From NCBI GenBank assembly GCA_947167445.1, contig CAMVID010000017.1:7772-71771 (forward strand): a stretch of 64,000 bases of DNA, in the 5' to 3' direction. A model generated the notes under the pieces. The model had not been told where the DNA came from. It worked only from the letters and a program-made list of their open reading frames with translations, and did not search any database. This DNA is from G11 sp947167445. GTDB lineage: Bacteria; Bacillota; Clostridia; Lachnospirales; Lachnospiraceae. Positions 8,868 through 17,351 of this stretch are shown piece by piece (the stretch's first letter is position 1; every line of letters begins with the position of its first letter). The translations under genes were made by a program, and so were the position numbers.

Positions 8868-9869
8868 ATGTCCAAATCCTTGGCAAAAAAGACCTTAATA
8901 TGGAGTCTGATTCTGACTGTGACCCTTATGGGTGCCATGGTCTTTTATGCTACCCGTAAAATGGTTGTTATTGCCAATTCTGCTTCTCAGTTTACGGAGG
9001 CAGATCAGGACGGTGAACCTTCAAACGTAACGATTCTGACACTGTCAAACACGGATGGAGAGACTTCGGCTTTTACCTTAAAGGTTCCTGAGACTGTTAA
9101 GGCAGAGGACGTTATTATTGATAACAAAATAGCGGACGGGGAAATCTGGATTTATGTGGACAGAACCGAAGCCCTTGATTATCCGGAGAAGTCAATAGAG
9201 GGAAATGTTTCGGGCATTATAACAGCTTACCTTCAGGAGGTAAGAGGAGGCGTATGGTTTAAGCTTAGAATGAATGGCCTCTATGAATGCTTAAGCACTC
9301 TCGAGGACGGTGTGCTTTCCATAACCATCGGAAGGCCCAAGGATATGCATGACAAGGTGGTTGCCATTGATTGTGACAGCGATGTCATAAGCAGTGACAT
9401 AGCTGCCAAACTCGAGGAAAAGCTTGAGAATGCAGAGATAAGGGTCTACAACCTTACAAAGGCTTCAAAGGCCATTGATGCTTCCAAAAAGATGGATATA
9501 GCCAACGGCATAGATGCTGATTTTTACCTAAAGATTCAGACTGATACAGATCTTAACCCCGACTATTACGGAGTTGATTCCTATTATAATAAGGAATTTT
9601 ATACGCCGGAACTTGACGGGGCCATATTGGCTGATACAATAGAAAGATGTCTGGTACTTAAGATTTTTACCACCGGACATGCACCCATCGGTGTGATTGA
9701 GGACTATACCGAACTGGATTGCGCTCAGATTCCCGCCACTGTTATGACGGTGGGCTACACCAGCAACCCTCAGGAAAGCCTTCTTCTTAATAAGGAAAGC
9801 TATAGAGAGAGAATTGCTGAGGGCCTTTACGAGGGAATCTTAGAAGTTTATAACCGAGAGGAACAGTAA
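8868..9869 (+). CDS. N-acetylmuramoyl-L-alanine amidase-fold protein, catalytic residues lost
   Basis: This 333-residue protein has an N-terminal membrane anchor (residues 10-29), an AMIN-like beta domain (about 55-155) and an Amidase_3-like domain (about 163-330). The fold can be followed through the first strand (VVAID), the RVYNLTK strand, ADFYLKIQ and PATVMTVGYTSNPQE. The catalytic residues are absent. The Zn-ligand motif DPGHGG is replaced by DCDSDV (from 168), the His in the usual SIHAN is Gln224, and the Glu in VEVGFLSN is Thr294. It is therefore probably a cell-wall-binding or regulatory pseudoenzyme outside the membrane. Its stop overlaps the rdgB start (TAATG), so the two are translationally coupled. 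Confidence 0.75.
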   Translation: MSKSLAKKTLIWSLILTVTLMGAMVFYATRKMVVIANSASQFTEADQDGEPSNVTILTLSNTDGETSAFTLKVPETVKAEDVIIDNKIADGEIWIYVDRTEALDYPEKSIEGNVSGIITAYLQEVRGGVWFKLRMNGLYECLSTLEDGVLSITIGRPKDMHDKVVAIDCDSDVISSDIAAKLEEKLENAEIRVYNLTKASKAIDASKKMDIANGIDADFYLKIQTDTDLNPDYYGVDSYYNKEFYTPELDGAILADTIERCLVLKIFTTGHAPIGVIEDYTELDCAQIPATVMTVGYTSNPQESLLLNKESYRERIAEGLYEGILEVYNREEQ

Positions 9870-10480
9870 TGAGAATTATTTTTGCCACGGGTAACGCCCA
9901 CAAAATGAGAGAGATTCGCGAGATACTGGGTGAAACCGACACAGAAGTTCTGTCCATGAAGGAAGCCGGAATCGAGGCGGATATAGTAGAGGACGGACAG
10001 ACTTTTGCCGAGAATGCTCTTATTAAAGCAAAGGGAATTGCAGGGCTTGTGAATGATGGCGATACCATAGTTATGGCTGATGATTCGGGACTTGTAATCG
10101 ATGCACTAAACGGAGAGCCCGGAGTTTATTCCGCAAGATATATGGGAGAGGATACCTCCTACAGAATCAAGAATAAGAACCTGATAGACAGACTTGAGGG
10201 AGTACCTGAGGGAAAGAGAAGCGCCAGATTCGTCTGCGCCATGGCTGCATGCTTTCCTGATGGAACAACAAAGGTTGTTGAAGGCAAGATTGAAGGCAGA
10301 ATAGGATATGAGGAAAGGGGAGCCAACGGCTTCGGATACGACCCCATTTTCTATCTTCCTGACAGGGATGTATCCACGGCAGAGCTTTCTCCCGAGGATA
10401 AGAATGCCATAAGCCACAGAGGAAATGCACTAAGATTAATGAAACAGGAAGTCGAAGCATGGAAAGCAGAACGAAAGTAA
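9869..10480 (+). CDS. rdgB: XTP/dITP pyrophosphatase (house-cleaning NTPase)
   Basis: RdgB/HAM1 hydrolyses non-canonical purine nucleotides (dITP, XTP) to monophosphates and so prevents mutagenic incorporation. The 203-residue protein shows the family's motifs in order: IFATGNAHKMREI near the N-terminus, ADDSGLVIDALNGEPGVYS, GFGYDPIF, and SHRGNAL. Its ATG overlaps the stop of the amidase-like gene. Its own 3' end overlaps the phosphoesterase gene by 22 bp. The rdgB-yfcE pairing is common in Firmicutes. Confidence 0.96.
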   Translation: MRIIFATGNAHKMREIREILGETDTEVLSMKEAGIEADIVEDGQTFAENALIKAKGIAGLVNDGDTIVMADDSGLVIDALNGEPGVYSARYMGEDTSYRIKNKNLIDRLEGVPEGKRSARFVCAMAACFPDGTTKVVEGKIEGRIGYEERGANGFGYDPIFYLPDRDVSTAELSPEDKNAISHRGNALRLMKQEVEAWKAERK

Positions 10481-10950
10481 TCATTATAAGTGATACTCAT
10501 AGACAGAATGATAACTTTTTCAAGGTTCTGGAGGCGGAGAAGGACTTCGATATGATTATCCACTGCGGCGACGTGGAGGGGAGCGAGCTGACCTTCACAA
10601 GGGCCGTGAACTGCAGAGTAGAGATGGTAATGGGCAACAACGATTTCTTTTCTGCACTTCCCAGAGAAAGAGAGTTCTACATAGGAAGCAAAAAGGTTCT
10701 GGTTACCCATGGCCATGATTATTATGTTTCAATGGGCAATGGAATCATAAAGGCGGAAGCAAGGGCAAGGGGCATTGATATACTTATGTATGGCCATACC
10801 CACAAGCCTTTGGTGGAGAATGAGGGCGGCCTCATAACCATTAATCCCGGAAGCCTTACCTACCCCAGACAGGAGGGCAGAAGGCCCAGTTATGCTGCTC
10901 TTTATGTGTACTCTGACGGGGAAGCAATTGCCGAGATAAAATACCTTTAG
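10459..10950 (+). CDS. YfcE-like metallophosphoesterase
   Basis: A 163-residue single-domain calcineurin-like phosphoesterase. All metal-binding motifs are visible: SDTH near the N-terminus, HCGDVEG, GNND, THGHDY and GHTHKP. Relatives (YfcE, MJ0936) hydrolyse phosphodiesters with Mn(II); the natural substrate is not settled. The ATG lies inside the end of rdgB, with CAGGAAG upstream, so it is translated from the same message. A tRNA-Pro promoter begins five bases after its stop codon. Confidence 0.9.
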   Translation: MESRTKVIIISDTHRQNDNFFKVLEAEKDFDMIIHCGDVEGSELTFTRAVNCRVEMVMGNNDFFSALPREREFYIGSKKVLVTHGHDYYVSMGNGIIKAEARARGIDILMYGHTHKPLVENEGGLITINPGSLTYPRQEGRRPSYAALYVYSDGEAIAEIKYL

Positions 10951-10954
10951 AATG

Positions 10955-10983
10955 TTGACAGTGATATTTCGCTGATATATAAT
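10955..10983 (+). promoter_or_regulatory. Consensus promoter of tRNA-Pro(TGG)
   Basis: A perfect TTGACA (10955-10960) and perfect TATAAT (10978-10983) with a 17-bp spacer, 20 bp before the tRNA. Confidence 0.9.
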
Positions 10984-11003
10984 TTTCATTGCGATTTTCG
11001 TCA

Positions 11004-11078
11004 CGGGGTGTGGCTCAGCTTGGCTAGAGCGCCTGGTTTGGGACCAGGAGGTCGCAGGTTCGAATCCTGTCACCCCGA
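11004..11078 (+). tRNA. tRNA-Pro (anticodon TGG)
   Basis: A 75-nt cloverleaf with acceptor CGGGGTG/CACCCCG and discriminator A. The anticodon loop TTTGGGA gives TGG and the T-loop is TTCGAAT. No CCA is encoded. Its last nine bases also encode, on the other strand, the final codons and stop of the histidine kinase gene. Confidence 0.96.
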
Positions 11079-12230
11079 TTTCAGTATCAATTCGCTTTTG
11101 AAGTATTCTCCCGGTACTGAGGAGAATTTAACGGAATACTTGTATTTCTTGGCTACCTGCTTTACGACCCTGATTCCCAGGCCGTGCTCCGGAAGGTAGT
11201 CACTTTTTATTTCGGCGTTGAGAGATTTGATTTTTACCTCATCTGCTCCTTCTCCGTTGTCCAGAATGGTAAGCTTTGCCTTTCCTCCGGGGGCTTTCTC
11301 CAGAGTCACATCGATCTCGCAGCCCTTTTCGTTATGAAGAATGGAGTTGTTAATCAGATTGTCGATCATCCTTCGAATCAGGGCGCTGTCGGCGTTAATT
11401 CTAAAGTTTTCAAGACTTTCATCAATCTCCGGATTAAAGGTGTAATCTTCCTCGTAGGTGTTTATGTAATCACAAAGAATTTCTCTTAAAAGAGGCGCCA
11501 GAGCAATGGATTCCTTATTCCATTTGCCGGTTCCGGAATCAAGTTTATTTTCGGTGTTAAGATTCCCAATCAGATCCCTGATTCTGAAACACTGCTTCTC
11601 GGCGGCGCTTCCTTTTTCCACAGATCCCATAACAATGCTCAAAGGTGTTCTTATATCGTGGGAGACTCCCGCAATCCATTCGGTCCTTGATTTCTCCCTG
11701 GCCTTAAGCCAATGCCTTGTAATGAGGATTGGAAGAAGAATCAGCAGGACAATGTCAATAAGGATTATAAAGGGCAGGGCACTGACAAGCCCCGTCAGGG
11801 TGGTCATGCTGAAGTCAAAACGGTATTTCCAGGTGGAGTTCTTGGGAAGCCCAAGAATCAATAATCCTTCATCTCTTATCTGGGTGTAAACCGGGTAGTC
11901 CATCAGATACCATCGGCTAAAGGAGGCCACATCCTTTAGTTCATAGGAGGATGGCAACTCGGAAGGACAATTATAGGACCAGACCACTTTTCCTTCATTA
12001 TTAAGAATCATTGCGAAGGAGGAGTGCTCGTCGAGCTTGGATGCCACCTCGGGGTTTATGGAATAGGTGCCATTCTCATAGATGACTCCGCCTGATATAT
12101 TCTCCGCGCTAAGGGCATCTTTGGTTCCCCATGGTTTCAGAACTATAAACCCAAGGACCAATATATTTGCCATGACCAATGCCACGAGAACAAGAAGCAT
12201 TGATAAAATATAGCCCGATATTTTTTTCAT
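11070..12230 (-). CDS. Sensor histidine kinase next to an immunity-type ABC transporter
   Basis: From the chosen ATG the protein has 386 residues. It has a membrane segment near the N-terminus, an extracellular region of about 115 residues and a second membrane segment (about 145-172). A HisKA domain (His191 in GVSHDIRTPL) and an HATPase domain (NLINNSILHNEKG, DNGEGAD, HGLGI) follow. The frame can start 15 bases earlier at a GTG, but the ATG at 12230 has GAGGAT at better spacing. The regulator gene lies just upstream on the same strand, and the ABC transporter diverges from it. That order suggests sensing of a membrane-active peptide or antibiotic (inference). The stop codon lies inside the opposite-strand tRNA-Pro gene. 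Confidence 0.88.
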   Translation of the reverse strand: MKKISGYILSMLLVLVALVMANILVLGFIVLKPWGTKDALSAENISGGVIYENGTYSINPEVASKLDEHSSFAMILNNEGKVVWSYNCPSELPSSYELKDVASFSRWYLMDYPVYTQIRDEGLLILGLPKNSTWKYRFDFSMTTLTGLVSALPFIILIDIVLLILLPILITRHWLKAREKSRTEWIAGVSHDIRTPLSIVMGSVEKGSAAEKQCFRIRDLIGNLNTENKLDSGTGKWNKESIALAPLLREILCDYINTYEEDYTFNPEIDESLENFRINADSALIRRMIDNLINNSILHNEKGCEIDVTLEKAPGGKAKLTILDNGEGADEVKIKSLNAEIKSDYLPEHGLGIRVVKQVAKKYKYSVKFSSVPGEYFKSELILKSG

Positions 12231-12241
12231 TAAAGATATCC

Positions 12242-12934
12242 TCACATGTTTAATCTGTAACCAAGCCCTCTGACGGTCTGTAAGTGAGCGGGCTTTGAGG
12301 GGTCTTCCTCAATTTTCTCTCTGAGCCTTCTTACGTGAACAATCAGAGAGTTTTCAAGGCCATAGCTTCCGTCGGGCCATAAAGTGTCCATCAGTATGTT
12401 CAGGGAAACGATTTTGCCCCGGTTGTCATATAGCTTTGAAAAAAGCAGAAACTCCTTCGCAGTCAGCTCCACGTCACCATCTGGCCTGTTTACGATTCCT
12501 GAAGAAAGATCCACCCTGACGCTTCCAAGCTCCACCACCTTATTCTCTGTAAGATGGTAGGTGCGGCGAAGAACCGCCTTGATTCTTAGAAGCAGTTCCT
12601 CCGGTGTGTAGGGCTTCGTAACGTAATCGTCCGCTCCAAGCCCCAGGCCTTTTAATCTGCTGGACTCTTCATCTCTTGCTGAAAGAAAGATTACAGGGAT
12701 GTTTAATCCCCTTTTCTGCCATGATTCATAAAGGGAGAGACCGTCGATTTCAGGCATCATAATGTCCAAAACCACCAGATCAATTTGTTCCTTATCTATA
12801 ATCTGTTCTGCCTCGTAGCCCCCGGAGGCGGTTTCTACTTTGGTAAAACCGTTATCTCTCAGAAGCTTCTCATTAAGGTCCAGTATTTTCTTTTCATCAT
12901 CCACAAGAAGAATTCTGCATTCGGAAAGTACCAT
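12242..12934 (-). CDS. OmpR/PhoB-family response regulator
   Basis: A 230-residue regulator with a receiver domain (LLVDDEKK, Asp57 in LVVLDIMMPEIDG, Lys107 in YVTKPYTP). A winged-helix DNA-binding domain follows, with VELTAKEFLLFSKLY and the recognition region ENSLIVHVRRLREKIE ending in VRGLGYRL. The frame is open 57 bases further upstream, but GAGGT eight bases before position 12934 selects this ATG. Its stop is 11 bp from the kinase start, so they are one operon. The ABC transporter genes on the other strand, about 150 bp away, are the likely targets. Confidence 0.93.
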   Translation of the reverse strand: MVLSECRILLVDDEKKILDLNEKLLRDNGFTKVETASGGYEAEQIIDKEQIDLVVLDIMMPEIDGLSLYESWQKRGLNIPVIFLSARDEESSRLKGLGLGADDYVTKPYTPEELLLRIKAVLRRTYHLTENKVVELGSVRVDLSSGIVNRPDGDVELTAKEFLLFSKLYDNRGKIVSLNILMDTLWPDGSYGLENSLIVHVRRLREKIEEDPSKPAHLQTVRGLGYRLNM

Positions 12935-13085
12935 TTCTTTTACCTCGTTTCCTAATTTATTATACATTCTTTTCTTACAGGCAAAAAGCAAAAAGGCGTT
13001 TTGTAATGTAATCGTAAGGTAGACGTCATGTTCGCGTAAGAATTGACCTTTAATCTAAGCTTATCAACAGATTGGAGGACACAAA
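12935..13085. promoter_or_regulatory. Divergent control region between regulator and ABC exporter
   Basis: This 151-bp spacer carries a direct repeat CGTAAG at 13013-13018 and 13035-13040, 22 bp apart (two helical turns). That layout is typical of OmpR-family binding sites. A TTGACC follows at about 13043 as a possible -35 for the exporter, but no good -10 was found at normal spacing. The assignment is by position and pattern only. Confidence 0.4.
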
Positions 13086-13853
13086 ATGAAAGAATATGTT
13101 ATAGAGACCAATAACCTGACCAAGAGATACAAGAACTTTGTGTCGGTTAACAACTTAAGCATTCATATTAAAAGAGGAAGCATTTACGGATTTCTGGGAC
13201 CGAACGGCGCCGGTAAATCCACAACAATGAAAATGCTCCTTGGAATGTCCAAACCTACAGGCGGAGATTTTATGATTGACGGAAAGCGAATGCCGGAGGA
13301 GAGAATAGCAATCCTTAAGGAGATTGGCTCTTTTATAGAGTCCCCTTCATACTATCCGAATCTCACGGGCAGAGAGAATCTTGAAATCATAAGAAAAATC
13401 CTCGGACTTAAGAAGAGTGATGTGGATGAGGCACTGGAAATTGTTGGCTTAACGGAGTTTGGGGACAGGCTGGTGAAGAAATACTCCCTTGGAATGAAAC
13501 AGCGTTTGGGCCTGGCCGGTGCTCTGATTGGGAAGCCGCCGATTTTGATACTGGATGAACCCACAAACGGCCTTGACCCCGCGGGAATTCACGAAATCAG
13601 AAACCTCATTAAGAGACTGCCACAGATGTTTAACTGCACAATTATGATTTCTTCCCATATGTTATCGGAAATCGAGCTGGTGGCAGATGATATCGGAATA
13701 CTGAATCACGGGAACCTTCTATTTGAAGGAAGTTTGGATGACCTGAGACTTGAAGCCGGGAAACGTGGCTATGGTGATCAGAACCTGGAAGAAATGTTCC
13801 TTTCCATGATAGATGAGGACAATGCGTTTAGAAAACAGAGGGCAGTAATATGA
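13086..13853 (+). CDS. ABC exporter ATP-binding protein (bacitracin/lantibiotic immunity type)
   Basis: A 255-residue ATPase with Walker A GPNGAGKST, signature YSLGMKQRLGLA, Walker B LILDEPTNGLDP and the switch His in SSHMLSE. The sequence after Walker A and the DEPTNGLDPAGI motif are typical of the BcrA/NisF/MutF branch, which pumps peptide antibiotics away from the membrane. GGAGG precedes the ATG. Its end overlaps the first permease gene by 4 bp (ATGA). With the two permeases and the adjacent two-component system this is a complete sense-and-export module. The substrate is unknown. Confidence 0.92.
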   Translation: MKEYVIETNNLTKRYKNFVSVNNLSIHIKRGSIYGFLGPNGAGKSTTMKMLLGMSKPTGGDFMIDGKRMPEERIAILKEIGSFIESPSYYPNLTGRENLEIIRKILGLKKSDVDEALEIVGLTEFGDRLVKKYSLGMKQRLGLAGALIGKPPILILDEPTNGLDPAGIHEIRNLIKRLPQMFNCTIMISSHMLSEIELVADDIGILNHGNLLFEGSLDDLRLEAGKRGYGDQNLEEMFLSMIDEDNAFRKQRAVI

Positions 13854-14572
13854 TCTCTTTGGAATTAAAGAAAGAAAAAAGAACGGGCCTTACGGCGGTT
13901 TTACTGATTTCAGGAATACTGGGTGCGGCATATGTGCTTGTAAATTTTGCCATTAGGGGTGATTCGCTCTTAAGTATGCCTGCAAACCCCATGGATATAC
14001 TTTTGACGCAGCTATACGGAATTGTGATGGTCATTAATATGTTTGCCATAGTGGTGGCCACGAGCATAGCTTACAACATGGAATACGCCGGAGCCGCTGT
14101 GAAAAAAATGTATGTGCTTCCCATAAGCATGAAAAAGATTTATTCTTCCAAGTTTTTGATTATACTGACAGCCTTTCTGTTTTCCGTGGCCTTTGAGGGC
14201 CTGGCACTGGCGTGGATTGGTATAAACAGGCTTGGCCCGGGTGCCTTTAGGGCAGATGTATTTTTGCTTTTCATGCTTTATACATATATTACGTCCTTAC
14301 CGGTGGCAAGCTTTATGCTTTTTATATCCTCACTGTCTGAAAACATCTGGGTGACGATAGGAATAGGCGTAGGAGGATTCTTAAGCGGCATGGCCCTGGT
14401 AAATATGAGTGACAGCGTTTTGATGATGCTCCACCCTTTCATTATCATGTTTAAGCCTGCGGTGGCTATGAGTGCCGAAATAAATGGGACTGTTATGAGC
14501 GTAGCAATAATTGAGACTGTTATGTTTTTCATAGCCGGAATAATTGGCTCGTCAAAGAAAAAAGCGGAATAA
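13850..14572 (+). CDS. ABC-2 type permease, first immunity subunit (MutE/NisE-like)
   Basis: A 240-residue membrane protein with about six hydrophobic helices. It begins with a short amphipathic cytoplasmic segment rich in Lys and Glu (SLELKKEKRTG), as in lantibiotic-protection permeases. It overlaps the ATPase gene by 4 bp and is followed 12 bp later by a second permease of similar size. The E/G pair of unequal permeases with one ATPase is the classic FEG arrangement. Assignment to the E position is by order only. Confidence 0.8.
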   Translation: MISLELKKEKRTGLTAVLLISGILGAAYVLVNFAIRGDSLLSMPANPMDILLTQLYGIVMVINMFAIVVATSIAYNMEYAGAAVKKMYVLPISMKKIYSSKFLIILTAFLFSVAFEGLALAWIGINRLGPGAFRADVFLLFMLYTYITSLPVASFMLFISSLSENIWVTIGIGVGGFLSGMALVNMSDSVLMMLHPFIIMFKPAVAMSAEINGTVMSVAIIETVMFFIAGIIGSSKKKAE

Positions 14573-14584
14573 GGAGAGAAGAGG

Positions 14585-15334
14585 ATGTTATCTATAGAAT
14601 TTGCAAAAATCAAGAGGTCGTGGATTTTTCCATTAATATTTATAGCCCCGGTTCTGGTTATTGCGTCGGGCGTTGCAAGTTTAAGCAGCTATCTCACGCC
14701 TGAGTATACCAACGCCTGGGCGGCAATGTTTATTCAGAGTGCATTGGTTTACGCCTACTACCTGTTACCTTTGAGCATGGTAGTGGTGTGCGTGATGATT
14801 GCAGGAAGGGAAACCCAGAATAACGGTATGTTAAAAATGCTGGCTCTCCCTGTAAGCAGAGCGGGGATGTCTCTGGCAAAGTTTGGTGTTGTATTGACCT
14901 TCCTTGCTATGGAGATAGCTGTGTTTTTCCTGGTATTTCTTATAGCCGGTATGGTGGCGATGCAGAGTAAGAGCGTTGAGGAAGCTCTTCCAATCGGGTA
15001 TTTGCTTGGCAATTGCGTGAAGCTGTTTTTTACAATGCTTCCGGCAACGGCATGTATGTGGGCCATAACCGTTCTTTTCGAGAAGAAGATTCTTTCTATA
15101 GGATTGAATCTGTTCCTGGTTATTCCGGGACTTTTGGCAGCAAACACAGCCGCCTGGGTTATATATCCTTATTGTTACAGCGGCTATCTGGTTTCCTGCT
15201 CCCTCCATGCCTTTTCATCCGGAGGAAACACAACCTCCTTTGAGCTGTTTCCCTTTCTGCCCTGTGCTGTAACGGTGTTTGCTCTAGCCTTATTGGTGGC
15301 GGTGTGGAGATTCGGAAAAAAAGAGATGGCATAA
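14585..15334 (+). CDS. ABC-2 type permease, second immunity subunit (MutG/NisG-like)
   Basis: A 249-residue membrane protein with about six hydrophobic helices and a short N-terminal cytoplasmic part (SIEFAKIKRSW). It has the interior IAGRETQNNGMLKMLALPVSR typical of this permease family (quoted in part: GRETQNNGMLK). GGAGAAGAGG precedes the ATG. It completes the exporter and is followed 14 bp later by a tRNA promoter. Transcription from this operon may therefore run into the tRNA cluster, as no terminator lies between them. Confidence 0.8.
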   Translation: MLSIEFAKIKRSWIFPLIFIAPVLVIASGVASLSSYLTPEYTNAWAAMFIQSALVYAYYLLPLSMVVVCVMIAGRETQNNGMLKMLALPVSRAGMSLAKFGVVLTFLAMEIAVFFLVFLIAGMVAMQSKSVEEALPIGYLLGNCVKLFFTMLPATACMWAITVLFEKKILSIGLNLFLVIPGLLAANTAAWVIYPYCYSGYLVSCSLHAFSSGGNTTSFELFPFLPCAVTVFALALLVAVWRFGKKEMA

Positions 15335-15348
15335 GCTGAAAAAAGCGC

Positions 15349-15377
15349 TTGACATAGGCTGATTATTCTTTTATAAT
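15349..15377 (+). promoter_or_regulatory. Promoter of the four-tRNA cluster
   Basis: TTGACA (15349-15354) and TATAAT (15372-15377), 17-bp spacer, 50 bp before the first tRNA. Confidence 0.9.
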
Positions 15378-15427
15378 CGTTTAAGTCGAGCGCTTGGCAT
15401 AAGCGTTCGCAAGCAACCAATTGCTAT

Positions 15428-15501
<74 letters not shown>

Positions 15502-15522
15502 TTTGAAGACTTCGGTCTTTAT

Positions 15523-15596
15523 GGTGGATATAGCTCAGTTGGTAGAGCGCCAGATTGTGGTTCTGGATGTCAAGGGTTCGAGCCCCTCTATCCACC
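15523..15596 (+). tRNA. tRNA-His (anticodon GTG)
   Basis: A 74-nt tRNA counting the extra G at position -1, which pairs with C73, the hallmark of tRNA-His. The acceptor is GTGGATA/TATCCAC and the anticodon is GTG. Confidence 0.96.
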
Positions 15597-15622
15597 CTAT
15601 TCTGATTGTGTCTGTGCATTTT

Positions 15623-15694
15623 AGGGCTATCGCCAAGCGGTAAGGCACAGCACTTTGACTGCTGCATTCGCTGGTTCGAATCCAGCTAGCCCTG
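15623..15694 (+). tRNA. tRNA-Gln (anticodon TTG)
   Basis: A 72-nt cloverleaf with acceptor AGGGCTA/TAGCCCT and discriminator G. The anticodon loop CTTTGAC gives TTG. Confidence 0.95.
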
Positions 15695-15711
15695 CTAGAA
15701 ACATAATATTT

Positions 15712-15784
15712 GGGTGTGTAGCTCAGTTGGTAGAGCACTTGACTTTTAATCAAGTTGTCCCGGGTTCGAACCCCGGCACGCTCA
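15712..15784 (+). tRNA. tRNA-Lys (anticodon TTT)
   Basis: A 73-nt cloverleaf. The acceptor GGGTGTG/CACGCTC contains two G-U pairs, and the discriminator is A. The anticodon loop CTTTTAA gives TTT. It is last in the cluster and is followed at once by a terminator. Confidence 0.95.
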
Positions 15785-15786
15785 CG

Positions 15787-15819
15787 AATCGTCGTAGTAT
15801 CTGCGACGATTATTTTTTT
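15787..15819 (+). terminator. Terminator of the tRNA cluster
   Basis: Stem AATCGTCG/CGACGATT with a nine-base loop, then a run of T after one A. Confidence 0.85.
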
Positions 15820-15888
15820 CTTGTTGACTTTAGCGTGATAACATGATAAAGTTCTACCGTAACATTAATTCAATCACAGGAGACTATT

Positions 15889-16662
15889 ATGAAAAAGATT
15901 ATTACTTTAATGCTTGCTTTATGTATGGCACTTTCAATTGTTGCATGTGGCTCCAAGGAAGCTTCAAGAACAACCTTTACAGTTGGTTTCGATGCAGAGT
16001 TTCCCCCTTACGGCTACATGGATGACAACGGAGAATATGTAGGTTTTGACCTTTCACTTGCTGAGGAAGTTTGTAAGAGAAAAGGCTGGGAGCTTGTTAA
16101 GAGACCTATCGACTGGGATTCCAAGGATATGGAGCTTTCATCAGGAACCATCGATTGCATCTGGAACGGATTCACCATCAACGGACGTGAGGATGCTTAC
16201 ACATGGACAGTTCCTTATGTAGATAACAGCCAGGTATTTGTGGTAACAAAGGATTCAGGAATTACAACACCCGCAGACCTTGCAGGAAAGAACGTTGGTG
16301 TTCAGAGAGATTCATCTGCTCTTGCTGCTTTGAACGAGGATGCAGTTGATCTTAAGGATAGCTTTGCAAGCCTTATCGAGTATGCTGATTACAACACAGC
16401 ATTCCTTGATTTCGCAGGCGGCGCTATTGATGCTGTTGCAATGGATATCGGTGTTGCCAACTACCAGATTGAGTCAAGAGACGGAGAGTTCGTTATTCTT
16501 GATGAGAAGCTTGCAACAGAGCAGTACGGCGTAGGTTTCCTTAAGGGAAATGATGAACTCAAGAATGAAGTTGAAGCAACTCTTATGGAGATGGTTAAGG
16601 ACGGCACCTTTGCTAAGATTGCAGAGGAGTGGGGCCTTAGCGACGCAGTTTGTCTTAAGTAA
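15889..16662 (+). CDS. Amino acid ABC transporter, substrate-binding lipoprotein
   Basis: A 257-residue secreted lipoprotein with a signal peptide ending in lipobox SIVACGS (lipidated Cys20). The rest is a family-3 periplasmic-binding fold: FTVGFDAEFPPYGYMDDNG at the first strand, DLAGKNVGVQ at the lobe border and a C-terminal GTFAKIAEEWG helix. This family delivers polar amino acids or cystine to the membrane subunits. GGAGA precedes the ATG. The permease starts 27 bp downstream and the ATPase follows, so the three make one operon. The substrate cannot be assigned by eye. Confidence 0.93.
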   Translation: MKKIITLMLALCMALSIVACGSKEASRTTFTVGFDAEFPPYGYMDDNGEYVGFDLSLAEEVCKRKGWELVKRPIDWDSKDMELSSGTIDCIWNGFTINGREDAYTWTVPYVDNSQVFVVTKDSGITTPADLAGKNVGVQRDSSALAALNEDAVDLKDSFASLIEYADYNTAFLDFAGGAIDAVAMDIGVANYQIESRDGEFVILDEKLATEQYGVGFLKGNDELKNEVEATLMEMVKDGTFAKIAEEWGLSDAVCLK

Positions 16663-16689
16663 ACATTTAGGTTTGCTGAGGTTAGGTTT

Positions 16690-17340
16690 ATGACTTTTGG
16701 AACAATACTATTTCAGCTAAGCAAAGGATTACTGGTGTCAGTCGAAATTTTCGTACTGACACTGGTTTTTTCGTTGCCTTTAGGTTTTATAGTGGCCTTT
16801 GGACGAATGTCCAAGAATCCCATTATTAGAACCATCACCAAGGTTTACATTTCAATAATGAGAGGAACGCCCCTGATGCTTCAGCTTCTCGTGGTGTACT
16901 TCGGCCCCAATCTTTTATTTGGCGTAAGAATCGGAGAGAACTACAGATTTGTTGCTGTAATCATTGCGTTCTCCATTAACTACGCCGCTTATTTTGCAGA
17001 GATTTACAGGTCCGGAATCGAGTCAATGCCTGTGGGGCAGTATGAGGCTGCAAAGATGCTTGGCTACAACAAAGCCCAGACCTTCTTCCTCATTATTCTT
17101 CCCCAGGTTATTAAGAGGATTCTTCCCTCGGTAACCAACGAAATTATCACCTTGGTAAAAGACACTTCTCTGTCCTTTGCAATAGCACAGGCTGAGATGT
17201 TTACCACTGCAAAACAGATTTCCGCTGCCCAGACAAGCATCATGCCTCTTATGGCTGCGGGAGTTTTCTACTACATTTTCAATGCGATTGTTGCCTGGGG
17301 CATGGAGCGTGTTGAAAAAGCCTTTTCATATTATCGATAG
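16690..17340 (+). CDS. Amino acid ABC transporter permease
   Basis: A 216-residue HisM/GlnP-type permease with about five membrane segments. The cytoplasmic coupling loop EAAKMLGYNKAQTFFLIILP contacts the ATPase, and RGTPLMLQL is typical of the polar amino acid family. Only one permease gene is present, so it probably works as a homodimer. It sits between the binding protein and the ATPase (11 bp to the latter). Confidence 0.93.
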   Translation: MTFGTILFQLSKGLLVSVEIFVLTLVFSLPLGFIVAFGRMSKNPIIRTITKVYISIMRGTPLMLQLLVVYFGPNLLFGVRIGENYRFVAVIIAFSINYAAYFAEIYRSGIESMPVGQYEAAKMLGYNKAQTFFLIILPQVIKRILPSVTNEIITLVKDTSLSFAIAQAEMFTTAKQISAAQTSIMPLMAAGVFYYIFNAIVAWGMERVEKAFSYYR

Positions 17341-17351
17341 GAGGATGGCAT

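Noticed and set aside
15335..15348. Terminator between the ABC exporter and the tRNA cluster
   Set aside because: No stem followed by a T run is present in this short gap.
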